Origin: Candidatus Nitrosopumilus sp.
GTDB taxonomy: Archaea > Thermoproteota > Nitrososphaeria > Nitrososphaerales > Nitrosopumilaceae
Assembly: GCA_022758935.1 (NCBI GenBank)
Contig: JAEMQG010000186.1
Location: forward strand, 1-7,014
Length of the DNA: 7,014 bases
Reading direction: 5' to 3'
Below the pieces are notes generated by a model. That model did no database searches. It was given only the letters and a program-made list of their open reading frames with translations, and was not told the origin of the DNA. The translations under genes and the position numbers were made by a program. Shown piece after piece: positions 1 through 6,397 of the stretch (position 1 is its first letter; every line of letters begins with the position of its first letter).

Positions 1-1767
1 GGCACCCATTACTCCATAACTGGCATTTAGGATTACTTTGAGTGCTTGACTAACTACTGTGTATTGCTGTCTTTGTTCCTCTGTCAGGGTCTCTTGTTTT
101 GAGAGGCTTTTGTAGTAATTTACCCTCAAATCTCGTAATGAGCCAATAATTATTGCTGTTAGTCCGTTTCTTTTTGTGCATGCCCAATGGTTTGTCTGTG
201 GTATGGTGTTTTTCTTACATTCATCATGAGAGCATCTTACTGTTTCATATGATATGTTTCTCACCTTAATGATGCTAGGGTATAGACTTGCAAAATCCAT
301 TACGACTACATCAAAATGAATTCCTTCTTTTGGATCTATGACCAAGCCTCCTCGGTATTTTTTATCTTTGATTACTGCATTTGACGATACGCCTTCTGAT
401 CTTCTCTCAAGTTCTTCCCTTTTTGGAATCAATGCATTTCTTTGTCTGTGTTCATAATACAGTAAACTCCTAATCCACTGTGACACCCCCATCCTTGCAA
501 TATCATCAATTGGCATTCTTGCAATTCTGGCAATAATTACAAGTAAATCCATCAAAAGATCATTGTTGAAACTTGTAAGCTCATATGTTAGCAATGCATC
601 ATTGTAACAATAGTTTGCAGTTTGATATAGGCTGAGTTGATCAAACTCTAAACCGTAATCTATTTTTTCTTTGTTTAAAAGTGCCTTTGAGACACTGTTT
701 AATGAAAAATCTGTATACTTTTGACTAAATGCATAAATCTGAAATGAACGATTTGAAAGTGTTCTATACAAATCAAGATGCACACCATGTTTTAGTGTGG
801 CAGAATCCTTCATCATGTATAGTGGATTATTTTCATTTTTTATCCCGAGTCTTTCTGCTCTGTTAAACAAATATGGTAAATCAAACTCATCACCGTTGTA
901 TGTTATCACAAAAGGAAATTCTTCAATTATTTTAAACGCATCTAAAATCATCTCTTTTTCTTTACTTTGGTCATAAAATACAATCTTGATGTTCTGACTG
1001 AGTTCATTTGTTCCCTCATCTGTGCCTTCTGTTCTTAGCACAAAAATCTGATCAAAATTGTCTGTTCCCTTTAACCCAATCGCGGTGACTTTTTTTTCTG
1101 CAATCTTTGGGTCTGGAATTCTTCCAATCTCTGCCTCAACTTCGATATCTACGCTCAATCTTTTGATTCTGGGGATTGGCTGATTCAGTAAATCTGCCCA
1201 ATCCGAAATTAATTCTTTGAACTCTTTTGGATCAACCATATCTTCGCTATCTACTTTATCCCACAGCAAACTTTTTAGAGCGAGTTTGACCTCACTTGAT
1301 ATTTCTAAATCATGTGGTCTTATTTTTCCATCTATTATTTCATAATATTTTCCAACAATTAATGATCTATCATAAAGATAATTCTCATAATATTTGATAT
1401 CTGACTCCCATGTCTCGATTATGTTTCTAATGCTTTTGTCTCCCGTAGTTCCTCCAATTGTAAGTGGATCTGCTACTGTTATTTTTGACATGTTGATTTC
1501 TTCATCTTTCATCAAATCATAACGTCTCACTGTTTTAATTTCTAAAATATCGTCTCTTTCTTGTAGAAAGTCCAATTCATCTGGAGATAATCTGGAGTAG
1601 CAGTACGGTTTGTGTCCTGTTTCGTCATGCCATAAAATTAATTTCTGTGATGTTGGTTCATAGAATTTTAACACTGCAGTTCTTGTTATATTGTCATATG
1701 TTGCAGAAACCAACATTGATGGTGGCATTGATGTGATTTTTTCTGTTTCTTTAACGTTAATCTGCAT
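1..1767 (-). CDS. polB: Family B DNA polymerase, N-terminal 589 residues (3' end outside window)
   Basis: This is a replicative-type B-family DNA polymerase with a 3'-5' proofreading exonuclease. The reverse-strand translation from ATG 1767-1765 shows an N-terminal domain (about 1-200), then Exo I with D207 and E209 (SVDIEVE), Exo II as YNGDEFDLPYL (290-300, D293), and Exo III as YCYND (386-390, D390), so proofreading should be active. The YRGG motif (471-474) links to the palm. Motif A is MDFASLYPSI (490-499, D491) and motif B has K577, N581 and YG 584-585. The motif C (DTD) region and thumb lie beyond the left edge. A Cys cluster (C512, C517, C530) after motif A could bind zinc, as in some crenarchaeal/thaumarchaeal PolB. 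The start is 8 bases after the dCMP deaminase stop and a GTGATC stretch sits just before it, which suggests one operon. The family assignment is secure; the gene is incomplete only because the window ends. Confidence 0.97.
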   Translation of the reverse strand, partial: MQINVKETEKITSMPPSMLVSATYDNITRTAVLKFYEPTSQKLILWHDETGHKPYCYSRLSPDELDFLQERDDILEIKTVRRYDLMKDEEINMSKITVADPLTIGGTTGDKSIRNIIETWESDIKYYENYLYDRSLIVGKYYEIIDGKIRPHDLEISSEVKLALKSLLWDKVDSEDMVDPKEFKELISDWADLLNQPIPRIKRLSVDIEVEAEIGRIPDPKIAEKKVTAIGLKGTDNFDQIFVLRTEGTDEGTNELSQNIKIVFYDQSKEKEMILDAFKIIEEFPFVITYNGDEFDLPYLFNRAERLGIKNENNPLYMMKDSATLKHGVHLDLYRTLSNRSFQIYAFSQKYTDFSLNSVSKALLNKEKIDYGLEFDQLSLYQTANYCYNDALLTYELTSFNNDLLMDLLVIIARIARMPIDDIARMGVSQWIRSLLYYEHRQRNALIPKREELERRSEGVSSNAVIKDKKYRGGLVIDPKEGIHFDVVVMDFASLYPSIIKVRNISYETVRCSHDECKKNTIPQTNHWACTKRNGLTAIIIGSLRDLRVNYYKSLSKQETLTEEQRQQYTVVSQALKVILNASYGVMGA

Positions 1768-1769
1768 GT

Positions 1770-1775
1770 GATCAC
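1770..1775 (-). promoter_or_regulatory. Ribosome binding site of polB
   Basis: On the reverse strand GTGATC lies 2 bases before the polB ATG. It matches the distal part of the archaeal Shine-Dalgarno consensus GGAGGTGATC, so the spacing fits once the whole anti-SD is aligned. It sits between the deaminase stop and polB and supports translation of polB from the deaminase transcript. Confidence 0.55.
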
Positions 1776-2360
1776 TTAGGTGGAATTTTCGTATTTACTG
1801 ACTAGTTCTTTTGCCCATTTGGTAATTCTACTTTTATCCAGATGAACAACTTCAACACCTGCTTCTTTTAATAATTCAAAATCTGTTTCTGGATAAGAAT
1901 CAAGACAGACAAATTTTCTAATTCCAATTGTAATTGCCATCTTTGTGCATTCTAAACATGGAACAAATGTAGTGTATAATATGGCCCCTGCGATTCCTGC
2001 TTCAATTCCTAAAATTGCGCAGTGCATTATGGCATTAGCTTCTGCATGATTGCAAAGACATCTATCTAATGACGCTCCTGATTCTATTTTTCCCTCCATT
2101 CTTAGTTGACATCGCTTACATCCTCCGTCAAAACAATTTTTGATTCCTGGTGGTGTTCCATTATATCCTGTTGCCAACTGTCTGTTTTTGCGTACAATTA
2201 CCGCTCCTACCTGTCTAGTCATACAATTTGAGCGAAGCTTAGCCAATTCTGCTTGAAGCATAAAATATTCATCCCAATCAGGTCTCTCAAAAGACTTGTT
2301 CACACAAATCATGCCTGTTTGTTCAATATATTGATTCATGACATTTCTTGATTGTACCAT
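1776..2360 (-). CDS. dCMP deaminase (cytidine/deoxycytidylate deaminase family)
   Basis: This zinc enzyme is predicted to convert dCMP to dUMP, the precursor for dTMP synthesis. The catalytic signature is intact: HAEANAI (105-111) supplies the zinc ligand H105 and the proton-shuttling E107, and PCLECTKMAI (134-143) supplies C135 and C138. The N-terminal RPDWDEYFM (26-34), VGAVIVRKNR (51-60) and TGYNGTPPG (64-72) are typical of the dCMP deaminase/ComEB branch. C76, C80, C84, C100 and C102 form a Cys-rich insert before the active site that could hold a second metal, as in T4-type enzymes. The length (194) is slightly long because homologues usually begin near the RPxWDEYFM block; internal ATGs at residues 8 (codon from 2339) and 17 (from 2312) are possible alternative starts. 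It is the upstream gene of a pair with polB, which joins dNTP supply to DNA synthesis. Confidence 0.95.
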   Translation of the reverse strand: MVQSRNVMNQYIEQTGMICVNKSFERPDWDEYFMLQAELAKLRSNCMTRQVGAVIVRKNRQLATGYNGTPPGIKNCFDGGCKRCQLRMEGKIESGASLDRCLCNHAEANAIMHCAILGIEAGIAGAILYTTFVPCLECTKMAITIGIRKFVCLDSYPETDFELLKEAGVEVVHLDKSRITKWAKELVSKYENST

Positions 2361-2457
2361 GTCTCAAATTACCAAAATTACCCAAAACTATCTTTTTTGT
2401 GTAATATCTTAGACACCTATAATTATGATCTTGTTTTATGACGTAAAATAGAATTTC
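2361..2457. promoter_or_regulatory. Divergent promoter region between the dCMP deaminase-polB operon and the cdvB-like gene
   Basis: This 97-base AT-rich gap must carry both outward promoters. The clearest TATA-like element is tataattat at 2418-2426. In the plus direction it would place transcription start about 10 bases before the CdvB-like ATG at 2458, giving a very short leader. The element is nearly symmetric, so it could also serve the minus strand; aagatattac (reverse of 2401-2410) is another candidate for the deaminase. No clear Shine-Dalgarno precedes either start, in keeping with leaderless or short-leader archaeal mRNAs. Transcription start positions are inferred. Confidence 0.5.
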
Positions 2458-3081
2458 ATGGAACAAAATTGGAATAATCCACAATCAAAAGGTCTCTCTG
2501 ACCATCTTCATGGACTAAAAAAAGAAGCACCATTAAAACCAAGAATCCAAAATTCTCTTGTACAATTAACTAGAACTGTATCTTCCCTTGATTACAAAGT
2601 AAAAAGTTTAGATGATAAAGACGCAAAATTATTTAATAGAATTGTATTGGCAAAAAAGAACCATGATTCAACAACTGGTAAAGTGCTTGCAAACGAATTA
2701 GTAGAATTGAGAAAAAATAAAAAAATTCTTACTACTCTTAAAATGTCATTAGAACAAGTTAATCTTAGATTATCAACAGTTCAAGATTTAGGTGATGCAA
2801 TGGTTTCACTACGACCAATTCTTGCAACTATGAATGCATTAAAACCAGCTTTAGGAAGAATCATGCCGGAAGTAAGCCGAGAATTTGAATCACTATTTGG
2901 CATACTAAATGAATCCATCTCTGGTTCATTTGAAGGAAGCTTTGAATCTGACGGTGTATCTAATGAGGAAACTGAAAGTATACTAAAAGAGGCAGCCGCA
3001 GTAGCTGGAAATCGCATTGGTGACAAATTCCCATCAACCCCAACTGGAATCTCTTCATCAAATTCTATCGGACTAGAATAA
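2458..3081 (+). CDS. cdvB: ESCRT-III/Snf7-like cell division protein, CdvB paralogue
   Basis: This is a predicted ESCRT-III-type filament protein that would assemble on the inner face of the membrane for scission during archaeal division. The 207 residues show the family layout: a short N-terminal leader, a basic region beginning LKPRIQNSLVQL (26-37) into helix 1 (about 28-50), a long charged helix 2 (about 53-97) rich in K and E, a helix 3/4 segment with QDLGDAMVSLRPILATM (109-125), and a distal helix near ESILKEAAAVAG (163-174). The acidic, Ser-rich tail (146-207) has no visible proline-rich MIM2 motif and no winged-helix domain, so it resembles the shorter CdvB1/B2-type paralogues and not the CdvA-binding CdvB. 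Thaumarchaea normally carry several paralogues, and I cannot say which this is. The gene is transcribed away from polB and lies 137 bases before the tubulin-like gene. Family assignment is confident; the sub-type is not. Confidence 0.85.
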   Translation: MEQNWNNPQSKGLSDHLHGLKKEAPLKPRIQNSLVQLTRTVSSLDYKVKSLDDKDAKLFNRIVLAKKNHDSTTGKVLANELVELRKNKKILTTLKMSLEQVNLRLSTVQDLGDAMVSLRPILATMNALKPALGRIMPEVSREFESLFGILNESISGSFEGSFESDGVSNEETESILKEAAAVAGNRIGDKFPSTPTGISSSNSIGLE

Positions 3082-3116
3082 TCACATTCTATCAAAAAAC
3101 AATCTTCTAGAATCTG

Positions 3117-3121
3117 TTTTT
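3117..3121 (+). terminator. Oligo-T terminator candidate after the cdvB-like gene
   Basis: A run of five T on the coding strand lies 36 bases after the CdvB-like stop codon. Archaeal RNA polymerase terminates at such U-tracts without needing a hairpin. It suggests that the tubulin-like gene has its own promoter, but read-through cannot be ruled out. Confidence 0.4.
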
Positions 3122-3171
3122 AAGTCCAAAAATATCAAAATATGATATATTTGGTATAATTTCTTCTACTC

Positions 3172-3212
3172 TCTTATTAATGAGCAGTGTATTGTCTATA
3201 ACAGATTAAGGT
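3172..3212 (+). promoter_or_regulatory. Putative promoter and weak ribosome binding site of the tubulin-like gene
   Basis: A TATA-like ttattaa at about 3174-3180 would put transcription start near 3203-3206. AAGGT at 3208-3212 then lies 6 bases before the ATG at 3219 and is a weak Shine-Dalgarno. Other AT-rich TATA-like strings occur at 3144-3151 and 3154-3160, so the exact box is uncertain. Confidence 0.35.
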
Positions 3213-3218
3213 ATTATT

Positions 3219-4604
3219 ATGTCAAAATTAGCTCCACTTCCACCAGCGCCTGTTCTGATGATCTGCTTTGGTCATTGCGGTATTGGACTTGGGGCTGAAT
3301 CGTATCGAAGATTATTGCTAGACGTTGGAGCAGACCCGCTAAAACCAACACTCAATTCCAAAGATGAATCGCGTGTTCTAAAAAGATACGGCAGTACCAT
3401 TTTGAGATTCTCCCCTTCTTATGGTTCTGGGGACATTCCACTTATTCCAAGAGCACTACTTGTTGACTTGGATCCAAGGGCTGCTAATCTTATTTTACAA
3501 TCATATCCTGATCTTTTTGCGCTACGTGATCAACATGTAATTCATGGTGCCGGAGGGGCTGCAAGAAACTGGGCAGAAGGAAAAACGAGATTTTTAGAAG
3601 AAATGAGGACCAAAGTCGATATCAAAAAACAACTATCTGCAATTTCTCCAGAACCAGTAAGGGGATATGTTGTTCCATTTGCTATGGGCGGTGGAACAGG
3701 AAGCTCTTTTTCAAGTGCATTCCTAGAATACATAAAAAATGATACAAAGGAACATGCCACTATTGCAACTTTTGGACTGCTTCCTGAATTTGGCTGGGAT
3801 CCGGTAATTTTTGAAGCAGCCGCAATTAACATTGTGATGAACTTGGAATACCAAATAAAATACAGTGATTGTTCTATTTTAATTTCCAACAAGGCATTAA
3901 GACAACTTGCGCACCAACACGAAAAGAAATTACAAAAAATTCCTTCCATAATAGATGATCTTCCAAAAGAACATGAAGTAGGATGGAAAGATTACAAAGG
4001 AATGAACTTGATAGCTGCAAATACCATTTCGATGTTTATCTCATCGTTTGCAAGAGAAACTGAATGGGACATGTCAAATTATCGTACATGGCTTGCAACA
4101 AAAAAACCAAAGTTTGCTATTCCTTGGATTATGCCTGTCAGTCCATCTGAAAATCAATGGGGAAAAGACATGCTTACATCAACAAAAAATAACACAATGG
4201 AAGACGTTCTAAATAAAATCGGCAAGAAAGACGATGCACTTCTCTTTGACATTGATGAAAATGATATTAGAAACAATGGTGGCTCTCGCGATTCTTGTTG
4301 TGTACTAGTCAAGGTTAAAGGCGAATTCGATATTAAAGAACGAGAGGCAATTAAAAGAATCATCAAAGACAAATTTAACATTGAAGAATCTAGGATGATA
4401 TTTGTAAAAATACCAATAATGGAAGGAGAACAAGCAAGTATCGCAGTTCTTGTAAATACAAAGGCGATTGGACCAAAGATTCTAGAGATTGCAAAAGAGG
4501 CAGAAGAAGCATGGGATGGATATAAAGACGAATATGGACGATGGGGACTTTCAACTGAAGAATTTAAACAGGGTCTAATGGATGTAATCCACCAATTCAG
4601 CTAA
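3219..4604 (+). CDS. Tubulin/FtsZ-superfamily GTPase, artubulin-like (tubulin-type rather than FtsZ-type)
   Basis: This is a cytoskeletal GTPase homologue of 461 residues, near tubulin length and longer than a typical FtsZ core. Nucleotide loops appear in order: T1 as FGHCGIGLGAE (17-27), T2 as PRALLVDLDP (77-86), T3 as GAGGAARNWAEGK (110-122), and T4 as GGGTGSS (157-163). A guanine-contact region with N224 (SNKAL) follows. T2 and T3 match tubulin (PRAxxVDLEP; NNYARG/NNWAKG) rather than the FtsZ T3 pattern. Segment 261-309 follows tubulin helix H7 to the MP-containing strand. The C-terminus (about 412-460) keeps helices like tubulin H11-H12, ending STEEFKQGLMDVIHQF, without an acidic tail. 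In the T7 catalytic loop the FtsZ NxDxxD pattern reads ExDMxN (282-287), so GTP hydrolysis may be weak or altered. ATG 3219 is chosen because T1 begins close to it. The gene is followed after 4 bases by a coiled-coil gene. Thaumarchaea carry a divergent FtsZ, and some carry artubulin; which orthologue this is needs a tree. Confidence 0.85.
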   Translation: MSKLAPLPPAPVLMICFGHCGIGLGAESYRRLLLDVGADPLKPTLNSKDESRVLKRYGSTILRFSPSYGSGDIPLIPRALLVDLDPRAANLILQSYPDLFALRDQHVIHGAGGAARNWAEGKTRFLEEMRTKVDIKKQLSAISPEPVRGYVVPFAMGGGTGSSFSSAFLEYIKNDTKEHATIATFGLLPEFGWDPVIFEAAAINIVMNLEYQIKYSDCSILISNKALRQLAHQHEKKLQKIPSIIDDLPKEHEVGWKDYKGMNLIAANTISMFISSFARETEWDMSNYRTWLATKKPKFAIPWIMPVSPSENQWGKDMLTSTKNNTMEDVLNKIGKKDDALLFDIDENDIRNNGGSRDSCCVLVKVKGEFDIKEREAIKRIIKDKFNIEESRMIFVKIPIMEGEQASIAVLVNTKAIGPKILEIAKEAEEAWDGYKDEYGRWGLSTEEFKQGLMDVIHQFS

Positions 4605-4608
4605 AGAT

Positions 4609-5154
4609 ATGTCTGATTTTGAATTTCTTGAAAATCTTGCAATCAAAATCAAAGAAAATAGGTCAAAATTGTATGACGTGGAAGATTCTCTATCCAATGT
4701 GAATATCCAACTACGTGAAATTCCTCTAAAACGATCAACTGAATCTACATTTGCAAAAATGATCGGAGTTGGCTATGATGATAAACTCGCTGAACTTGAA
4801 AAGGCAAAAGAACAGCTGGAAAGAACAAAGACTGATCTTAAAACTTCTATTAGTAAAGACACTGACACTTTCATCTCTGAAGTAAGCTCGCCAAATTTGA
4901 TCATTCCTCTAGAAGAAAATCCAAAAATAATCGATGGAAATACTGTTTACAAATATAGAAACGGTGCAAAATTCAAAAATGTTTTTGATATTTTGTGTGA
5001 AATATTGGGTCTAAGTTCTCCACTAGTTGTTAAAGATGTGATGCTGTCTCCAACTGAGATCGTAATAGCTGTAAAAGATGAATTTGAAGCAAAACAAAAA
5101 TTCATCAACAGTTTTCATGAAGTACAAAATACATTACTAATAAAAAAAAAATAA
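4609..5154 (+). CDS. Uncharacterised coiled-coil protein co-transcribed with the tubulin-like GTPase
   Basis: I do not recognise this 181-residue protein. It is soluble and highly charged, with no signal peptide or membrane segment. Residues 1-37 are predicted helical. Residues 53-82 (around KLAELEKAKEQLERTKTDLK) have heptad-like Leu/Ala spacing suggesting a coiled coil. Residues 95-175 look like a small alpha/beta domain, with IDGNTVYKYRNGAKFKNVFDI at about 108-128 and a strand-like EIVIAVKDEF (150-159). The tail is Lys-rich (KKK) and encoded in a run of ten A. The ATG lies 4 bases after the tubulin-like stop, with no strong ribosome binding site between them, so translational coupling is likely. 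Such tight linkage suggests a direct partner or regulator (for example a filament-binding or membrane-adaptor protein), but this is inference from position alone. Confidence 0.85.
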   Translation: MSDFEFLENLAIKIKENRSKLYDVEDSLSNVNIQLREIPLKRSTESTFAKMIGVGYDDKLAELEKAKEQLERTKTDLKTSISKDTDTFISEVSSPNLIIPLEENPKIIDGNTVYKYRNGAKFKNVFDILCEILGLSSPLVVKDVMLSPTEIVIAVKDEFEAKQKFINSFHEVQNTLLIKKK

Positions 5155-5159
5155 ACTAA

Positions 5160-5171
5160 TTTTGTATTTTT
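5160..5171 (+). terminator. T-rich terminator candidate after the tubulin-like operon
   Basis: Two T tracts (5160-5163 and 5167-5171) directly follow the stop codon of the coiled-coil gene. This is a typical U-tract terminator for archaeal RNA polymerase and suggests that the two-gene unit ends here. Confidence 0.5.
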
Positions 5172-5227
5172 AGATCATCAAAAACAAGAAAATAAAGATG
5201 GAAATACTATCTCATATATGATCAGAC

Positions 5228-5320
5228 ATGACGAATCAATTATACTGTCAAGTATGTCATAAACTCAAGTATACTAGATCGGATAAACAAAAAAAATGTG
5301 AATGCAAAGACGTTGTCTAG
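5228..5320 (+). CDS. Possible 30-residue zinc-binding microprotein (CxxC...CxC)
   Basis: A short open frame from ATG 5228 to TAG 5320 encodes a 30-residue peptide with C7-x2-C10 (YCQVCHK) and C24-x-C26 (KCECK), separated by a Lys/Arg-rich loop. Four cysteines spaced this way are a common zinc-ribbon or zinc-knuckle pattern, and archaea encode many very small zinc-finger proteins. An in-frame TGA lies at 5219-5221, so no longer start exists. TATA-like tatat at 5214-5219 is too close to act for a leaderless message, and no clear Shine-Dalgarno is present. The frame could be chance, but four Cys in 30 residues of AT-rich intergenic DNA is unlikely to be random. Its role is unknown. Confidence 0.45.
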   Translation: MTNQLYCQVCHKLKYTRSDKQKKCECKDVV

Positions 5321-5342
5321 ATCACATCCTGAAGTAGTAAGG

Positions 5343-5349
5343 TATAATA
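5343..5349 (+). promoter_or_regulatory. TATA box of the MscS-like gene (probably leaderless mRNA)
   Basis: Tataata is centred about 28 bases before the ATG at 5374, the usual distance from an archaeal TATA box to transcription start. Transcription would thus begin at or next to the start codon. An ATG at 5363 is not the start, since it meets a stop after three codons. Confidence 0.55.
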
Positions 5350-5373
5350 ATTCAATTAATTGATGAAAAATTA

Positions 5374-6297
5374 ATGCAAAGTTCAAAAAATTATCTACTT
5401 GCTATTTTATCATTCTCGTTAATTCTAATTGGTTTTAATTCTGCATTTGCACAAGAAACTTTTCTTGAAGGGATCTATGTTCCAACAAGTGAAGCATTAA
5501 AAGAATTTGCAGTGAGTGTTGCCGATAGTACCCCAAAGATAATCGCAGCTATAATTTTGCTTATAATCGGTTACATAGCTGGTAAAATAGTCGGCAGAGT
5601 TACAGCTAAAGCTGCAACAAACATACTCCAAAAAACTAGCCAAAAAAATCAAGAATTACATCTTACAGAGGGTGTATATGGCAAATTTGACTCAGTAAAG
5701 CTAATTTCAGCCACAATTCGTTGGTTTGTCTATTTGTTTTTCATAGTTGCAGCAGTTAATGCATTACAGTTTGAACAACTTTCATTTGCACTTACAAGCT
5801 TGTGGCTGTGGGTTCCTAACCTCCTTGCATTTGTATTAATCATTGTAATAGGTTCTATCGTTGTTAACTTTGTTAGCAAATGGGTTGAACATCAATTAGT
5901 AGATCATCAGATTGCCAGTCCACGAATTATCATAGCTGTAATCAAGGCAGTTATTTACGGTATAATATTTGCAATAGGCTTTACACAACTAGGTGTTGGA
6001 GAGACAATCATTCCAATTCTTGTATCTGCCTTTGCATGGAGCATTGCAATTGCTATAGGTGCGTCAATTGCAATAGGACTGGGATTTACATTAAAAGACT
6101 TACTCCCTGCATCAATATTGGGTGCATCAACTCAACGCTCTATTCTTAAAGTAGGACAAAAAGTCAAAATCGGCGAAGTTACTGGAACTGTTACTGCATC
6201 CCATTTACTACATGTTATTGTGACAAATGACAAAAATGAAAGTATTGTAATTCCAACAAAAACATTGATGAATCAGACAATCATCATTTTTAACTAG
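5374..6297 (+). CDS. MscS-like / conserved TM-helix membrane protein with signal peptide
   Basis: This 307-residue integral membrane protein is probably a small-conductance mechanosensitive channel relative that would release ions or solutes under osmotic stress. It has a cleavable signal peptide (1-26, hydrophobic core LLAILSFSLILIGF, ending AFA before QE). Membrane segments follow at about 55-78 (the conserved TM-helix repeat, KIIAAIILLIIGYIAGKIVG), 109-132, 145-170, 185-205 and 211-240. The Gly/Ala-rich last segment (GASIAIGLGFTLKDLLPASI, 229-248) corresponds to the pore-lining helix of MscS. A short beta domain comes next (about 257-305: VGQKVKIGEVTGTV, then IVIPTKTLMNQTI), which matches the start of the MscS middle domain. 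The large C-terminal vestibule domain is missing, as is common in short archaeal members. It has its own promoter and a T6 tract just after its stop. Channel function is inferred from fold; the family is fairly certain. Confidence 0.85.
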   Translation: MQSSKNYLLAILSFSLILIGFNSAFAQETFLEGIYVPTSEALKEFAVSVADSTPKIIAAIILLIIGYIAGKIVGRVTAKAATNILQKTSQKNQELHLTEGVYGKFDSVKLISATIRWFVYLFFIVAAVNALQFEQLSFALTSLWLWVPNLLAFVLIIVIGSIVVNFVSKWVEHQLVDHQIASPRIIIAVIKAVIYGIIFAIGFTQLGVGETIIPILVSAFAWSIAIAIGASIAIGLGFTLKDLLPASILGASTQRSILKVGQKVKIGEVTGTVTASHLLHVIVTNDKNESIVIPTKTLMNQTIIIFN

Positions 6298-6298
6298 A

Positions 6299-6304
6299 TT
6301 TTTT
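6299..6304 (+). terminator. Oligo-T terminator candidate after the MscS-like gene
   Basis: Six T in a row begin 2 bases after the stop codon of the MscS-like gene. Their position and composition suit archaeal U-tract termination. Confidence 0.45.
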
Positions 6305-6374
6305 CAGCAAGATAAAATCAGTGAACCATTTTACTTTCAAAAAATTAAACGCAATTCATCAAAAACTCCATTAA

Positions 6375-6380
6375 GGTGAT
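6375..6380 (+). promoter_or_regulatory. GGTGAT ribosome binding site candidate for the VIT-like gene
   Basis: GGTGAT is a clear match to the archaeal Shine-Dalgarno core. It lies 17 bases before TTG 6398, which is longer than usual, so its use is uncertain. It is much too far from ATG 6455 to serve that start. Confidence 0.35.
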
Positions 6381-6397
6381 ATTTCCAAACATATCTG

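Noticed and set aside
1768..1775. Perfect 8-base palindrome gtgatcac between the deaminase and polB, as a possible operator
   Set aside because: It is more simply explained as a GTGATC ribosome binding sequence placed before the polB ATG; an 8-base palindrome is also too short to stand alone.
2781..3095. Open frame of 104 codons on the minus strand
   Set aside because: It lies opposite the CdvB-like gene and has a low-complexity Ser/Pro composition with no domain; it is a shadow of the coding strand.
3542..4381. Two minus-strand open frames opposite the tubulin-like gene (3542-3949 and 4154-4381)
   Set aside because: Both are fully inside a gene with clear protein motifs, and neither has a recognisable motif or a ribosome binding site.
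3219..4604. Calling the gene plain ftsZ or cetZ
   Set aside because: T2 and T3 and the C-terminal helices follow tubulin, and the T7 loop lacks the FtsZ NxDxxD pattern. A divergent thaumarchaeal FtsZ cannot be excluded, so no symbol was given.
5142..5151. Run of ten A at the end of the coiled-coil gene as a possible programmed slippage site
   Set aside because: It lies in the last three codons before the stop, so slippage would change almost nothing; it is likely just AT-rich composition.
5248..5275. Repeated tcaagtat in the gap before the MscS-like gene
   Set aside because: It has only two short copies, both inside the candidate microprotein frame, with no regular spacing; probably chance in AT-rich DNA.
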